Shown here: piece by piece, positions 52,368-60,973 of the stretch | Position numbering within the stretch: the stretch's first letter is position 1 | Layout of the letters: each line of letters starts with the position of its first letter | Source: Cyclobacteriaceae bacterium | Lineage (GTDB): Bacteria; Bacteroidota; Bacteroidia; Cytophagales; Cyclobacteriaceae | Assembly (NCBI GenBank): GCA_030584025.1 | Contig: CP129487.1 | Span: forward strand, 2,046,001 to 2,110,000 | Reading direction: 5' to 3' | DNA length: 64,000 bases | Program-made: the position numbers and the translations under genes | The notes under the pieces: model-generated | Seen by the model: only the letters and a program-made list of their open reading frames with translations | What the model was told of the DNA's origin: nothing | Databases searched by the model: none

Positions 52368-53570
52368 TTAAGTGATTGTGGGCAGCGGGGGTTCATGAGC
52401 CTTTCGCCAAGCTTTGTAAGTATCGTGGATGAAGCCAAAGAGTTCTACGTAGCTCATCAAGTGCAGTCTGATAACGGTAATCATGTTGGCAAACGATTTT
52501 TTGGTTTCGGCTTTCTTTCGAATGACTACCATTAGCAGTTGGGCAATCAGCACGCAATACACTTGTATTTTGATCGCATTTTCGCTTTCACCCCAGAAGT
52601 AGCGGATGGGGAAATTCTGCTTGATTTGCTTGAAAAGCAGCTCAATCATCCACCGGTATTTGTAAATCAATGCGATTTGCTGAGCAGGTAAACTGAAATT
52701 ATTACTGATGAAGATAAACATCTTGCCGTCATCGGCACGGAAGGTGATACGCCTGAGCTTTAAACGCTGCTCTTCACCATCAGCTTTATAGCCAATAGTG
52801 ATGTATTGTTCTTTCAATATCCCCTTGGCATTTTTCTTTCTTGTGTTGTCTGTAATCACTTTAGTGACGTGATATACTGCGTTGGCTTTCATGCGCGTAA
52901 CGAACCAGATTTTTTGACTCGTCCATTTGGCAAACTGCCCGTACAGATTGTAGGCACGGTCGAAAACCAGAAAGCTGTTGGCCGGTAACTTAATGTGATA
53001 GAGGAATTTACGGTCGTGTTCTTTGGCTTCAGTGATTCTCAAAAATTCCGTTACGCCACTGAATGCATTCATGAGGGCATGAACTTTAATGCCTCCTTTC
53101 TTGCGCGAGCCATCTAATGGATTGCGTCCTACGCCACGAAGAATATCGCTGAATAGTCGGATGGTGGTGCTGTCGATGATTTTCAGATTGCGGATGCTCA
53201 ATCCCCGCAACCGGCTGTCCGAGATAAAGCTATGGTACTGCTTGAGCAGTTTGAAATAGATCGTCTCAAACACCAGGTAGCTTCGTTTGTTGTTGGCATC
53301 CGATAATGTGCTACGGGGCGGAGCTTTATCCAATCCCAGGTGAGCAAGTTTACCTTCACAGGCCAGCATGCCTTCGCATATCTCCCGGAGTCCATTGCAA
53401 TAGCTGAAAACCCCATACAACAGGCTTACCAGGTGAACCCGAAGTGGAATACGCTTGTAATACCGGTTGCTATTATGCTTTTGGGCCGATTGCTTGATGA
53501 GTGAAGTAGAAACGCAAGAAAGTATTTGAGACAAAATCGGCTGTCCGACAAATTTCTTAACTTTATCCAT
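52368..53570 (-). CDS. IS4-family DDE transposase
   Basis: About 400 residues from the ATG at 53570 (MDKVKKFVGQPILSQI); a TTG further up is not needed. The DDE residues are in IIDSTTIRL, LVFDRAYNLYG and the YREK block YKYRWMIELLFKQIK, which has the exact Y-x2-R-x3-E-x6-K spacing of the IS4 family. An N-terminal DUF4372-like region (SCVSTSLIKQSAQKH) precedes the catalytic core. It cuts and pastes the element by its inverted repeats. No frameshift is seen. Confidence 0.95.
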   Translation of the reverse strand: MDKVKKFVGQPILSQILSCVSTSLIKQSAQKHNSNRYYKRIPLRVHLVSLLYGVFSYCNGLREICEGMLACEGKLAHLGLDKAPPRSTLSDANNKRSYLVFETIYFKLLKQYHSFISDSRLRGLSIRNLKIIDSTTIRLFSDILRGVGRNPLDGSRKKGGIKVHALMNAFSGVTEFLRITEAKEHDRKFLYHIKLPANSFLVFDRAYNLYGQFAKWTSQKIWFVTRMKANAVYHVTKVITDNTRKKNAKGILKEQYITIGYKADGEEQRLKLRRITFRADDGKMFIFISNNFSLPAQQIALIYKYRWMIELLFKQIKQNFPIRYFWGESENAIKIQVYCVLIAQLLMVVIRKKAETKKSFANMITVIRLHLMSYVELFGFIHDTYKAWRKAHEPPLPTIT

Positions 53571-53591
53571 GATTATGACTGATGTGGTAAT

Positions 53592-53634
53592 CAAACATAA
53601 TCCAAAAGGGCAGCCCTAAACAAGCCGCCCTTTT
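53592..53634 (-). promoter_or_regulatory. Transposase -7 box (TATGTTTG) beside a hairpin inside the right IS end
   Basis: The minus strand has TATGTTTG at 53592-53599, a TAnnTTTG match 22 bases upstream of the transposase ATG. Just outside it AAAAGGGC (53604-53611) and GCCCTTTT (53627-53634) form an eight-pair hairpin with T runs on both strands. The hairpin may stop outside transcription from entering the transposase gene. Function is inferred. Confidence 0.5.
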
Positions 53635-53639
53635 AAAAT

Positions 53640-53657
53640 TTTAGTCGGACAATAATG
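53640..53657 (-). repeat. Right terminal inverted repeat of the IS
   Basis: Inverted partner of 52267-52284. Its last three bases (ATG, 53655-53657) stand in frame before the 3' part of the split gene. Confidence 0.88.
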
Positions 53658-53975
53658 ACAGAAAATATATTTTATTCATTTGATGAAAATGCAGGAGACT
53701 TAATTATGAAGTACAAATTCAGAAATGATAGCTTATTAATAATCAACAAGGGACAGGTTCAGAACAGCTTAAAGTTTAAACGTTTGTCAAAGGATGAATT
53801 TTTCTGTGAGAATGATTCATTCAGCATGAAGTTTACAAGACTAAATATATCCACGGATACGGCCAGCATACTTAAAACCGCCAAAGGTGCACATAAGGCA
53901 ACTGATCCTCACTACGAAGCTTATATTAACGATTTAAAAGAACGAAGACTAAATTGGCAAAACACTAAAAAGTAA
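53658..53975 (+). pseudogene. 3' part of the lipoprotein gene cut by the IS
   Basis: It begins with the second copy of the target duplication (53658-53666, codons T-E-N) and goes on in the frame of the 5' part: IFYSFDENAGDLIMKYKF, then LLIINKGQVQNSLKFKRL, with alternating strands like a lipocalin-like barrel, and a basic C-terminal helix. An ATG supplied by the IS end (53655) gives an open frame of 106 codons, but without signal peptide and first strands, so it is read as a remnant. It ends three bases from the convergent PfkB gene. Confidence 0.82.
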
Positions 53976-53978
53976 TGG

Positions 53979-54953
53979 CTACACCTCGTAGGTGTTGCGC
54001 ATAATATCCTTCACTTCCGCCAATGGCTTAAATACATTAAACGTTTTTCCCTGTGTGCGAAGCGCACCTAATGTATTTCCATATTGAGCCGCTTTGATGT
54101 AGTTGGTTGGATCTTCTAATAAGCCATACCCCACACCTCCGGCAAATGAATCGCCACAACCGGTAGTGTCAATCACCTCCTTTACCTTTACGGCCGGAAC
54201 CATTGTTTCAATCACCTTATCTTTTTCTTTATAGTATACAAGGCAACCGGTTGAGTCGGCTGTGATATATACACACTGCACACCATGATTCAGGCAATGC
54301 GTAGCAAACTTCAGTAACTCAACCCGATCGAGATGAGAAGTATCCGTATAGTCACTGGTTTCGTATTCCTTTTTAAACCAGGAAGCATGTGCTTCTTCCA
54401 GATTCATCTTCAATACATCGATATACGGTAGCCACTGATCGCGATCAATCCAGAATTTGCGTTGACGCTCGCCATTAAACAAGCAGGCTGTAGTTGGGCC
54501 GTGTGCATCAAATATGATGGTGCCCTTACTTTTGCTTTTAATGTACTTTAACGTATCTAAGGAAATTTCATAATCGCTTATTGGAACAAACACAAATACA
54601 TCACTATTCAAAATATCCTTCACATCTTCAGGTAAAATCGGATCCATGAAGCCGGTTTGGCGTTCCATGCGGTTATTCATATCTAGAAACTTCAGACTGA
54701 TGATATCACCCTGATCATTTTTGGAGGTTATGTACTTCATATTAATTCCCCTATATCCGGAAAAAACTTCCCGCACATTATCTACATCAACTTTTCGTAC
54801 ATGTGCTACCGGATAAATCTCAAGCTCCTCGCCTGCCATGATGGACAAGGCTATGACAGGGTGGGTAATGCATCCCCATTTTTGTATTAAATCACCATTG
54901 TGCGTTACAATATGATCTCGGGGAATGGGGCCTAAAACCGCTATACGCTTCAT
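53979..54953 (-). CDS. PfkB family carbohydrate kinase
   Basis: A 324-residue ribokinase-like enzyme. The C-terminal signature VIDTTGCGDSFAGGVGYGLL carries the anion hole and the catalytic Asp. The N-terminus (IAVLGPIPRDHIVTHNGDLI) has the usual opening strand, although without the GG pair near residue 40 of ribokinase itself (CITHPVIALSIMAG). It would phosphorylate a sugar or nucleoside in the cytoplasm. It is the last gene of the operon, five bp after the ROK kinase gene. Substrate not known. Confidence 0.85.
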   Translation of the reverse strand: MKRIAVLGPIPRDHIVTHNGDLIQKWGCITHPVIALSIMAGEELEIYPVAHVRKVDVDNVREVFSGYRGINMKYITSKNDQGDIISLKFLDMNNRMERQTGFMDPILPEDVKDILNSDVFVFVPISDYEISLDTLKYIKSKSKGTIIFDAHGPTTACLFNGERQRKFWIDRDQWLPYIDVLKMNLEEAHASWFKKEYETSDYTDTSHLDRVELLKFATHCLNHGVQCVYITADSTGCLVYYKEKDKVIETMVPAVKVKEVIDTTGCGDSFAGGVGYGLLEDPTNYIKAAQYGNTLGALRTQGKTFNVFKPLAEVKDIMRNTYEV

Positions 54954-54958
54954 GCTTA

Positions 54959-55873
54959 TTAATTTTCTGTAAGAAATGCAGCACCGAATACACCTGCACT
55001 GTCACCTAACATGGGTTTTACAATTGGTGTATCAAACCGGTCGTTGAATACATATTTTTTCAAGTGTTCAATACCTTTGTCATATAATGTTGGAATGTTA
55101 CCAACACCTCCTCCTATTACAATAACATCCGGATCAAGAATATTGATCACTACACTCAAGGCTTTACCAAACATTTCGTGCAACCGGTTTATAGTCTGTA
55201 TAGCTTTGGGATCGCGGCCTTCCTGGTACCGGTCATAAATATCCTTCAACTTCAAAACCTGTCCGCTTTGCTGGTGATAAAAACGTTCCAGAGCAGGACC
55301 AGCAATAATGTTTTCCACACATCCAATCTTTCCACAGTAGCACTGGCCGCCCGACTCATCGAGAAAATTATGTCCCCACTCGCCCGCTATTCCTTGTAAG
55401 CCGTTGATAACCTTATTATTAACCACAATACCACCGCCACACCCGGTTCCCATGATCACACCGAAAACCACCTCGGCATTTGGAAATCTTTCCTGCACAA
55501 CACCAAGTCTGGTTTCAGCCAAAGCAAAGCAATTGGCATCATTGGCTGTAATCACTTTCATCTTTAGCAAGGACTCCAGGTCTTGCTTCAACGGCTTAAA
55601 ATTCAACACTGTTGAATTGCTGTTTTTAAACAAGCCGGTATGCGGATCCATGGTGCCCGGGGTTCCAATGCCAATTGAGTCAGGGCGGTAGCCGACTGAT
55701 TTCTCCATCATGTCGACCAGTTTGCCTATTTGATGAAGCACATGCTCATAACCAAGGTTAGCTTCCGTTGGTACACGGTCGCGAAAGATAGTCTCTTTAC
55801 TGCTGGAAGAAGTCATAATCGCCCCTTCCACTTTTGTACCTCCCAAATCAATTCCCCACAGCTGCTTACGCAT
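54959..55873 (-). CDS. ROK family sugar kinase
   Basis: A 304-residue kinase. The phosphate motif is LWGIDLGGTKVEGAIM at about 5-20, the conserved NDANCFALAE near residue 115, GEWGHN and the zinc site CYCGKIGCVE near residue 182. These fit glucokinase- or fructokinase-like ROK enzymes; no DNA-binding domain is present. Lying 26 bp after the trehalase gene, it is suited to phosphorylate the glucose released by that enzyme. It is distinct from the glucokinase coupled to pfkA. Confidence 0.88.
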   Translation of the reverse strand: MRKQLWGIDLGGTKVEGAIMTSSSSKETIFRDRVPTEANLGYEHVLHQIGKLVDMMEKSVGYRPDSIGIGTPGTMDPHTGLFKNSNSTVLNFKPLKQDLESLLKMKVITANDANCFALAETRLGVVQERFPNAEVVFGVIMGTGCGGGIVVNNKVINGLQGIAGEWGHNFLDESGGQCYCGKIGCVENIIAGPALERFYHQQSGQVLKLKDIYDRYQEGRDPKAIQTINRLHEMFGKALSVVINILDPDVIVIGGGVGNIPTLYDKGIEHLKKYVFNDRFDTPIVKPMLGDSAGVFGAAFLTEN

Positions 55874-55899
55874 AATTATATTGTGAATACTAGTTCAAA

Positions 55900-57480
55900 T
55901 TATTTCTGCAATCCAAAAAATGTCCAATCCTGATCTTTTGTCATGGCCATGTATACACCGTTTGTCCAGCCAAAGCCATCCTGATTCGGATATTCTCCAC
56001 CACCGGCATACAGCGTAATATCAGACACATTGTACTTCTCCATCATCTTACCAGTGGCCTTATACACCCGCGTATTAACTGACAGCCACCGGGAGCGAAC
56101 AGTATCTGCTGTTGATACCTGGGTATAATTCTTTAAGCCTCTATAAGCAATCCACTGCAAGGGAGCCCAACCATTGGGTGCATCCCATTGCTGTTTGCTT
56201 TCATTCAATGTTGTACGCAACCCGCCCGGGCCAAGAAATTCAGACTGAAGTTTTTGCTCCACGGCAATTGCCTGTTCCTGATCAGCCACGAAAAAATACA
56301 ACGGAAAACTTCCGGCCAATGTTGGAATGATTGATTGGGTTTGTGTAGGAAAATGATAATCAAAGAAATAACCTGCCTCATCATTCCACATATATTTCAA
56401 GATGGCGGCTTTTCGTCTTTCAGCAAGCTTTGCGTACAAGTTAACTTTTTCGACATCACCCTTCAACGCATAGGCACGCTGCAACATAAATTCATGGTAG
56501 TACAACAAGCAGTTCAAATCGACCGGAATCAGTTCAGTGGTGCGGATACTCTCCAATCCTTGTCCAGGCTCAAACCATCGGGCACTGAAATCCCAACCTG
56601 ATTCGCACGCAGCACGCAGGTTTCTGTACAGATCCTCTGCATCACGACCGGATTGTTGTTGCAGGTGTACATCTTCTTTAAACGCTTCTGGCCGGGGACG
56701 CGGATCGTTGTCCCAGTATCGGTTAAGCACAACTTCATCATCAAGCTTAACAACACGTAAGGATGCATCACCAGCATTTTTCAACTCGTTTTTTCCCTTC
56801 ATCCAGAAATCGTATTCACGTTGAAGTGCAGGTAGGTAGTTGAGTAACTTCTCATCGTTTCCATCCACGGCCACACCTACAATCAAGGAAAAGTACGGAG
56901 GTTGTGAACGGCTCAGATAGTACTGTCGGTTTCCATTGGGAATAAAACCGATTGAATCGATGAGATAGGCAAAGTTATTGGCCATGGCTTCAACCATGTC
57001 CGTTCTACCGGAAGCTTTTAACCCAAGAATGGTGAAGTAACTATCCCAATAATAAATTTCAGAAAATCGGCCGCCCGGCACAATGTAGGATTGTGGGAGC
57101 GTGATCAATGAAGATCCAGGTTTATTGTCATCAGGCTGGCGGGTAAGCACTGGCCAAAGTGCCATGATGTGTTCTTCAACCGAACGTGAAGTATCCGCCT
57201 GAAAGTTGGTTGTTGGCGAAACGGGGGTATCAAAATGTTCCAGTACAAAGGCTTTCAGATCAAAGTCTGGTTCATTTCTTTCAACAGCATACTCATCTTG
57301 AATTTCAGACAGCGGTTTTCTGGGAACACAATCCACAAAGGTTTTAGAATCAGGGAAAACAGCCGCCAACTGCACATCCCGAAACAAATCGGAAGCATAA
57401 AAATCCTGAACTACAGCCTCTTTCTTCTGGCAAGAAATTACCAGTAGAAGAAGGATAACATAAACTGGAGAACGCTTCAT
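55900..57480 (-). CDS. treA: Trehalase, GH37, lipoprotein
   Basis: A 526-residue enzyme that hydrolyses trehalose to two glucose. The signal ends in VISC (Cys17), so it is a lipoprotein of the cell envelope. Signature 1 is PGGRFSEIYYWDSYF at 135-149 and signature 2 QWDAPNGWAP at 431-440; the glycine-rich GGGEYPNQDGFGWTNGV follows at about 494. The family call is firm. It belongs to the GH65 and haloperoxidase-like operon with two kinases downstream. A hairpin abuts its start codon. Confidence 0.95.
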   Translation of the reverse strand: MKRSPVYVILLLLVISCQKKEAVVQDFYASDLFRDVQLAAVFPDSKTFVDCVPRKPLSEIQDEYAVERNEPDFDLKAFVLEHFDTPVSPTTNFQADTSRSVEEHIMALWPVLTRQPDDNKPGSSLITLPQSYIVPGGRFSEIYYWDSYFTILGLKASGRTDMVEAMANNFAYLIDSIGFIPNGNRQYYLSRSQPPYFSLIVGVAVDGNDEKLLNYLPALQREYDFWMKGKNELKNAGDASLRVVKLDDEVVLNRYWDNDPRPRPEAFKEDVHLQQQSGRDAEDLYRNLRAACESGWDFSARWFEPGQGLESIRTTELIPVDLNCLLYYHEFMLQRAYALKGDVEKVNLYAKLAERRKAAILKYMWNDEAGYFFDYHFPTQTQSIIPTLAGSFPLYFFVADQEQAIAVEQKLQSEFLGPGGLRTTLNESKQQWDAPNGWAPLQWIAYRGLKNYTQVSTADTVRSRWLSVNTRVYKATGKMMEKYNVSDITLYAGGGEYPNQDGFGWTNGVYMAMTKDQDWTFFGLQK

Positions 57481-57502
57481 AAGCTGATCGGATAATCAGC
57501 TT
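57481..57502 (-). promoter_or_regulatory. Hairpin abutting the trehalase start codon
   Basis: On the minus strand AAGCTGAT-TATCCG-ATCAGCTT is a perfect eight-pair stem with a six-base loop, and its last base is followed directly by the ATG. It occupies the ribosome-binding region, so it may limit translation. It has no T run in that direction and is not a terminator. Confidence 0.55.
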
Positions 57503-57552
57503 AAAATATCAAATAAAGATTGGAATTACCAGCGATTTATGCTGAATCCTTT

Positions 57553-58908
57553 TTAAGGCTTGTCCTTCCAGGCGAGTTGATCCTTACGCGTACGAACATG
57601 GGTTAAAACCCAATCGCCAACCTGATGCCCCTGCTTCACACCTTCATCAATGGCTGGCCGGTAATGGATGCCACCATATAACCGGCTGATTGCAGCTTCG
57701 TCTGATGCTTGTTTAAAGGAGGAGAACGTTCTGGCTGGTAGCCCAAACTCCAACTCGGTAGAATCAACAAAATGAAAATTATCACCAAACAAAGCAGTCA
57801 ATACATCCGCTGCCGAAGTTGAAATTACGCTATGGCCGCTGGTGTGCTCCGGGAATGGTGGGGTTTGTAATAAGGGCAACCAATCTTCATCGATATACTG
57901 ATTGATAAACGTTTCAGGACGAACCAATTTACTTCGGTACTTTTCATCCCAGCATACTATAAAGCCATCGGCTAACGCAATGGAAACCATAGCATATGCC
58001 TCTGCTGTTTCAAAAAAATCCCGGTTGGCTAGCTTACAACTTAAATTGGTGATGTTGATCCAATGGCCGCCAGGTGAAATCTTCTTGGTGGCAAACATAA
58101 CATGACCACGCACATTCATTTTAAATGGATTGCAATCCCAGAAGTTGGCGATCTCCTCATATTCAGCATTGGTGCTCTTTACTGCTTCGTAAACTTCGAG
58201 TGCCTCCTTGTAAAACTGACTATTAACATCGGTGCTGAATGGCGTGGGGGGCTCTGGTACAAACTGGCTCGCAGAATCAATAACAAACGTTCTGATTTTA
58301 TTCCAACTCGGCTCAATACCATCCATGTAAGCCGGTGGTGTTGGCTTCCATTTTCCCGGATCGTTCAAGGGAACCGTATACTTTTCAAATGTCCGTGTTT
58401 GTTTATAATTATCCTTTCCAGACCATTCCAATATATGGTTAGCTACTGCTGAGCCATAGGCTATGGAATTCTCATACATGACCTTTGGCATTCCTGACTT
58501 CTTAAATTCTTCCAACGTTTGATCATGAAAAGCCTGCATATCTGCTTCAGAAAAAATCAGTGCCTTTCCAACAATCGCCAACGCATGCACAGATGCTAAT
58601 TCAAAACAATACTGCTTTGCTGAATCGGGTTTGGGTAGCTCTTCAAGACCGTGTAGCTGTCCGGCCAGGCTAACAAAATTTGGATTGCCCGGCACAGCTG
58701 CTTCATAAGCTGCAATACTTGAATACACATAAATACGACTGGCCACAGGCGGAGAAAAGATATCATGCACGATGATGTCTGTAATCTTCTTCATCGTTCG
58801 ATGCAGATGGCCGGGATCAACCTCTCCCGGATCAAACGCCACATCATCCTTCTTTCCACAGGAGAGTACTATACCAACAATGCTGATGAATACGATGAAC
58901 CTTTTCAT
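57553..58908 (-). CDS. Vanadium-dependent haloperoxidase-like (PAP2 superfamily) lipoprotein
   Basis: A 451-residue protein with a lipoprotein signal ending in GIVLSC. The vanadate/phosphate site is complete in outline: K-x6-RP in KYRSKLVRP (323-331), TSGH (356-359, instead of PSGH), and SR-x5-H in SRLYGGIH (408-415), followed by RPAIDEG. This is the bacterial VHPO-related branch of the PAP2 superfamily; members may be haloperoxidases or phosphatases. It lies in the envelope. Its operon place between GH65 and trehalase hints at acting on a phosphorylated or other sugar derivative, but activity cannot be told from sequence. Confidence 0.88.
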   Translation of the reverse strand: MKRFIVFISIVGIVLSCGKKDDVAFDPGEVDPGHLHRTMKKITDIIVHDIFSPPVASRIYVYSSIAAYEAAVPGNPNFVSLAGQLHGLEELPKPDSAKQYCFELASVHALAIVGKALIFSEADMQAFHDQTLEEFKKSGMPKVMYENSIAYGSAVANHILEWSGKDNYKQTRTFEKYTVPLNDPGKWKPTPPAYMDGIEPSWNKIRTFVIDSASQFVPEPPTPFSTDVNSQFYKEALEVYEAVKSTNAEYEEIANFWDCNPFKMNVRGHVMFATKKISPGGHWINITNLSCKLANRDFFETAEAYAMVSIALADGFIVCWDEKYRSKLVRPETFINQYIDEDWLPLLQTPPFPEHTSGHSVISTSAADVLTALFGDNFHFVDSTELEFGLPARTFSSFKQASDEAAISRLYGGIHYRPAIDEGVKQGHQVGDWVLTHVRTRKDQLAWKDKP

Positions 58909-58927
58909 AACTGCTCAAAAAATCAAA

Positions 58928-58935
58928 CAAAGATA
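58928..58935 (-). promoter_or_regulatory. Possible internal -7 box (TATCTTTG) before the haloperoxidase-like gene
   Basis: A TAnnTTTG match 19 bases upstream of the ATG, in the 28-bp spacer after the GH65 gene. No -33 match is seen at the right distance. Confidence 0.35.
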
Positions 58936-58936
58936 A

Positions 58937-60967
58937 TCATTTCACCACGTAGTTCTGACGATTTACTCCTACACCTCTAATCTCCAATGAACGCCACGAT
59001 GACGGCAATTTGGTTTTTATCTGGGTAACACCCTGATCGGAAATATTCAAACCGCCAAATCCGAACACAATGGCCTGCAACATCCCTCCAGCTCCGGTGG
59101 CAAAGTATGGATTAGTGCCACCGGCCGTTTCAGCCAGCACGCCAAAAGGCGGAACTTCATTGGATTTGTATGATCTAACAAATAACTCATGTGCCTTTTG
59201 TGGATTTCCCAAACGGGCATAAAGCGTGGCCAAAACTGAATTGCCCATAGCAGGCCCATCGGGCGCCATACGAGGTTCGTAATACTTCAGGTCTTTTTCA
59301 ATTTGGTCTTTCGTAGTAATTACATCCAGCGGAAACGCCAGCAAGTTCACATCCGCTTGCTTAATCATAACCCCATCATAGGTGGCATTCTCCCTGGTTA
59401 CACCATCGGGGAACTTGAGTATCGGAATGTTATTGGCCACGTGCATCCAATCCGGATCGGGCTTAATGCCCAACAAGGTTGCTGCCTGGGTGGCGTATTT
59501 CAAAACCGTTATGGCCATGCCGTTGGTAAACGCATTGTTGTCGATATTCTCTTGCCATTCATTCGCACCGATTACGTTATTGATTTCATATTGTCCTGGA
59601 CCTTTGCGCTCTATCCGGCTAGCCCAAAAGTCAGCCACTTCTTTTAATACAGGGTAGGCACGTTCAGCAAGGAAAGTTTTATCTTTTGTTACCTGGTAAT
59701 ACTTCCAAAAAGCCCAACCGATGCAACCAGTAATATGATGTTGAAATGGACCGGTAAGTGCCCATACTGGAGTGTCCTCTGTACCATCAGCCGATGATTC
59801 CCATGGGAACATGGCGCCTTTGTAACCGTGAGAAAAAGCATTTTGCTTAGCCGCCTCAAGGCGTTCAAATCGATATTCCAATAGCGAACGCGCAATCTCG
59901 GGTTGCATCACCAGCAAGGGTGGATACATCCACAATTCTGTATCCCAAAACACATGACCGTTATAGCCCAATCCGCTTAACCCCATAGGTGAAAGCGAGT
60001 AGGCTGTGCCCTCACGCGAAAATGCATAAAGATGATACAGCGCAAACCGAACATCACGTTGCGCTTGTTCGTCACCATCAATTACAATATCACTCTTCCA
60101 TAACTTTTCCCATTCCGCTTCATGTCGCGTAAGCAAACGTTCCGTGCCTTCCAGCATGGCGTATACACTTAACCGTTCAGCTTCGTTATGCGGATCGGCA
60201 TAATGTGCGGTTGAAACAGCCGAAGAAACGATACTAAAGGTGTAGATCTCTCCTGCTTTCATATTCCTGTGGAATTTGGCCAGGTGCATGTTGTAATCCC
60301 AATCTTCATGAATTAATTGTGGCTCCTGACCATGTGGTTCTGAAAAAATAAAGCTGTTACTGGCTGCTACCGTATGCTTGCCCGATGGACTTTTTGCCAC
60401 TGAGGTTAGTAAGGGAATCTTAACATGCGGCCTGTCAATTTCACTAAAATAGTTTCTCACGTCCGCCAGGTGATCGGGTGCCTCGATCACGCTCATTGGG
60501 GTGATTTTAACATCCTTCTTCGCGGAAATCGTAACGATACTTAACGAGGTATAGGGTAAATGACGAAGTGCCATTAACGTGTGTCGTACTGAAACCTTAT
60601 CGCCCACATCAAAGGTAGTTATCAAGGCTGCCTTTTTCATGTCGAGGGTCTGTTGATAGTTGCTTATAGTACGTCCGTTGATCCGTTGTCCATCCACATC
60701 CAAATTCATGTTAACATGATTGAAAGACTTTAGAATATTAGAAACACGACCGCGTTGATAGTTATCATACACACCATTCAACACCACATCTTTCACGCGC
60801 AACGGTTCTGGCGAAGACACTATACCGACCATGCCGTTGGCTACGGTAACGCCATAGTAGTTAGAGGGGTTGATGTTGGTAGCCGATACATGCCAGGCAT
60901 TAGATTGTGAAAATAATGGAGAGACTACCCAGAATGTAAGTATGATTGCAAGAACAAGCTTTTGCAT
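58937..60967 (-). CDS. Secreted glycoside hydrolase family 65 enzyme
   Basis: A 676-residue protein with a signal peptide (MQKLVLAIILTFWVVSPLFS). The N-terminal beta-sandwich of GH65 (NPSNYYGVTVANGMVGIVSS) is followed by the (alpha/alpha)6 barrel with FWDTELWMYPPLLV, GAMFPWESSADGTE and VIGANEWQENIDNNAFTNG, where Glu470 is the likely general acid. GH65 includes trehalose, maltose and kojibiose phosphorylases and acid trehalases; secretion favours a hydrolase, since periplasmic phosphorolysis would waste the sugar phosphate. Six bp separate it from the upstream VCBS gene. Alpha-glucosides such as trehalose or kojibiose are candidate substrates. Confidence 0.9.
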   Translation of the reverse strand: MQKLVLAIILTFWVVSPLFSQSNAWHVSATNINPSNYYGVTVANGMVGIVSSPEPLRVKDVVLNGVYDNYQRGRVSNILKSFNHVNMNLDVDGQRINGRTISNYQQTLDMKKAALITTFDVGDKVSVRHTLMALRHLPYTSLSIVTISAKKDVKITPMSVIEAPDHLADVRNYFSEIDRPHVKIPLLTSVAKSPSGKHTVAASNSFIFSEPHGQEPQLIHEDWDYNMHLAKFHRNMKAGEIYTFSIVSSAVSTAHYADPHNEAERLSVYAMLEGTERLLTRHEAEWEKLWKSDIVIDGDEQAQRDVRFALYHLYAFSREGTAYSLSPMGLSGLGYNGHVFWDTELWMYPPLLVMQPEIARSLLEYRFERLEAAKQNAFSHGYKGAMFPWESSADGTEDTPVWALTGPFQHHITGCIGWAFWKYYQVTKDKTFLAERAYPVLKEVADFWASRIERKGPGQYEINNVIGANEWQENIDNNAFTNGMAITVLKYATQAATLLGIKPDPDWMHVANNIPILKFPDGVTRENATYDGVMIKQADVNLLAFPLDVITTKDQIEKDLKYYEPRMAPDGPAMGNSVLATLYARLGNPQKAHELFVRSYKSNEVPPFGVLAETAGGTNPYFATGAGGMLQAIVFGFGGLNISDQGVTQIKTKLPSSWRSLEIRGVGVNRQNYVVK

Positions 60968-60973
60968 GGAGTA

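Larger units (their letters stand above)
52267..53657 (-). mobile_element. Complete IS4-family insertion sequence, 1,391 bp
   Basis: Bounded by imperfect terminal inverted repeats of 18 bp (CATTCTTGTCCGACTAAA on the left and CATTATTGTCCGACTAAA read inward on the right, one mismatch) and by 9-bp direct target duplications ACAGAAAAT. It holds one transposase gene on the minus strand. All parts appear intact, and the undecayed duplications suggest recent insertion. Confidence 0.93.

Noticed and set aside
53655..53975. A separate 106-residue gene downstream of the IS
   Set aside because: Its ATG belongs to the IS end and its next three codons are the target duplication; the frame continues the disrupted gene on the other side.
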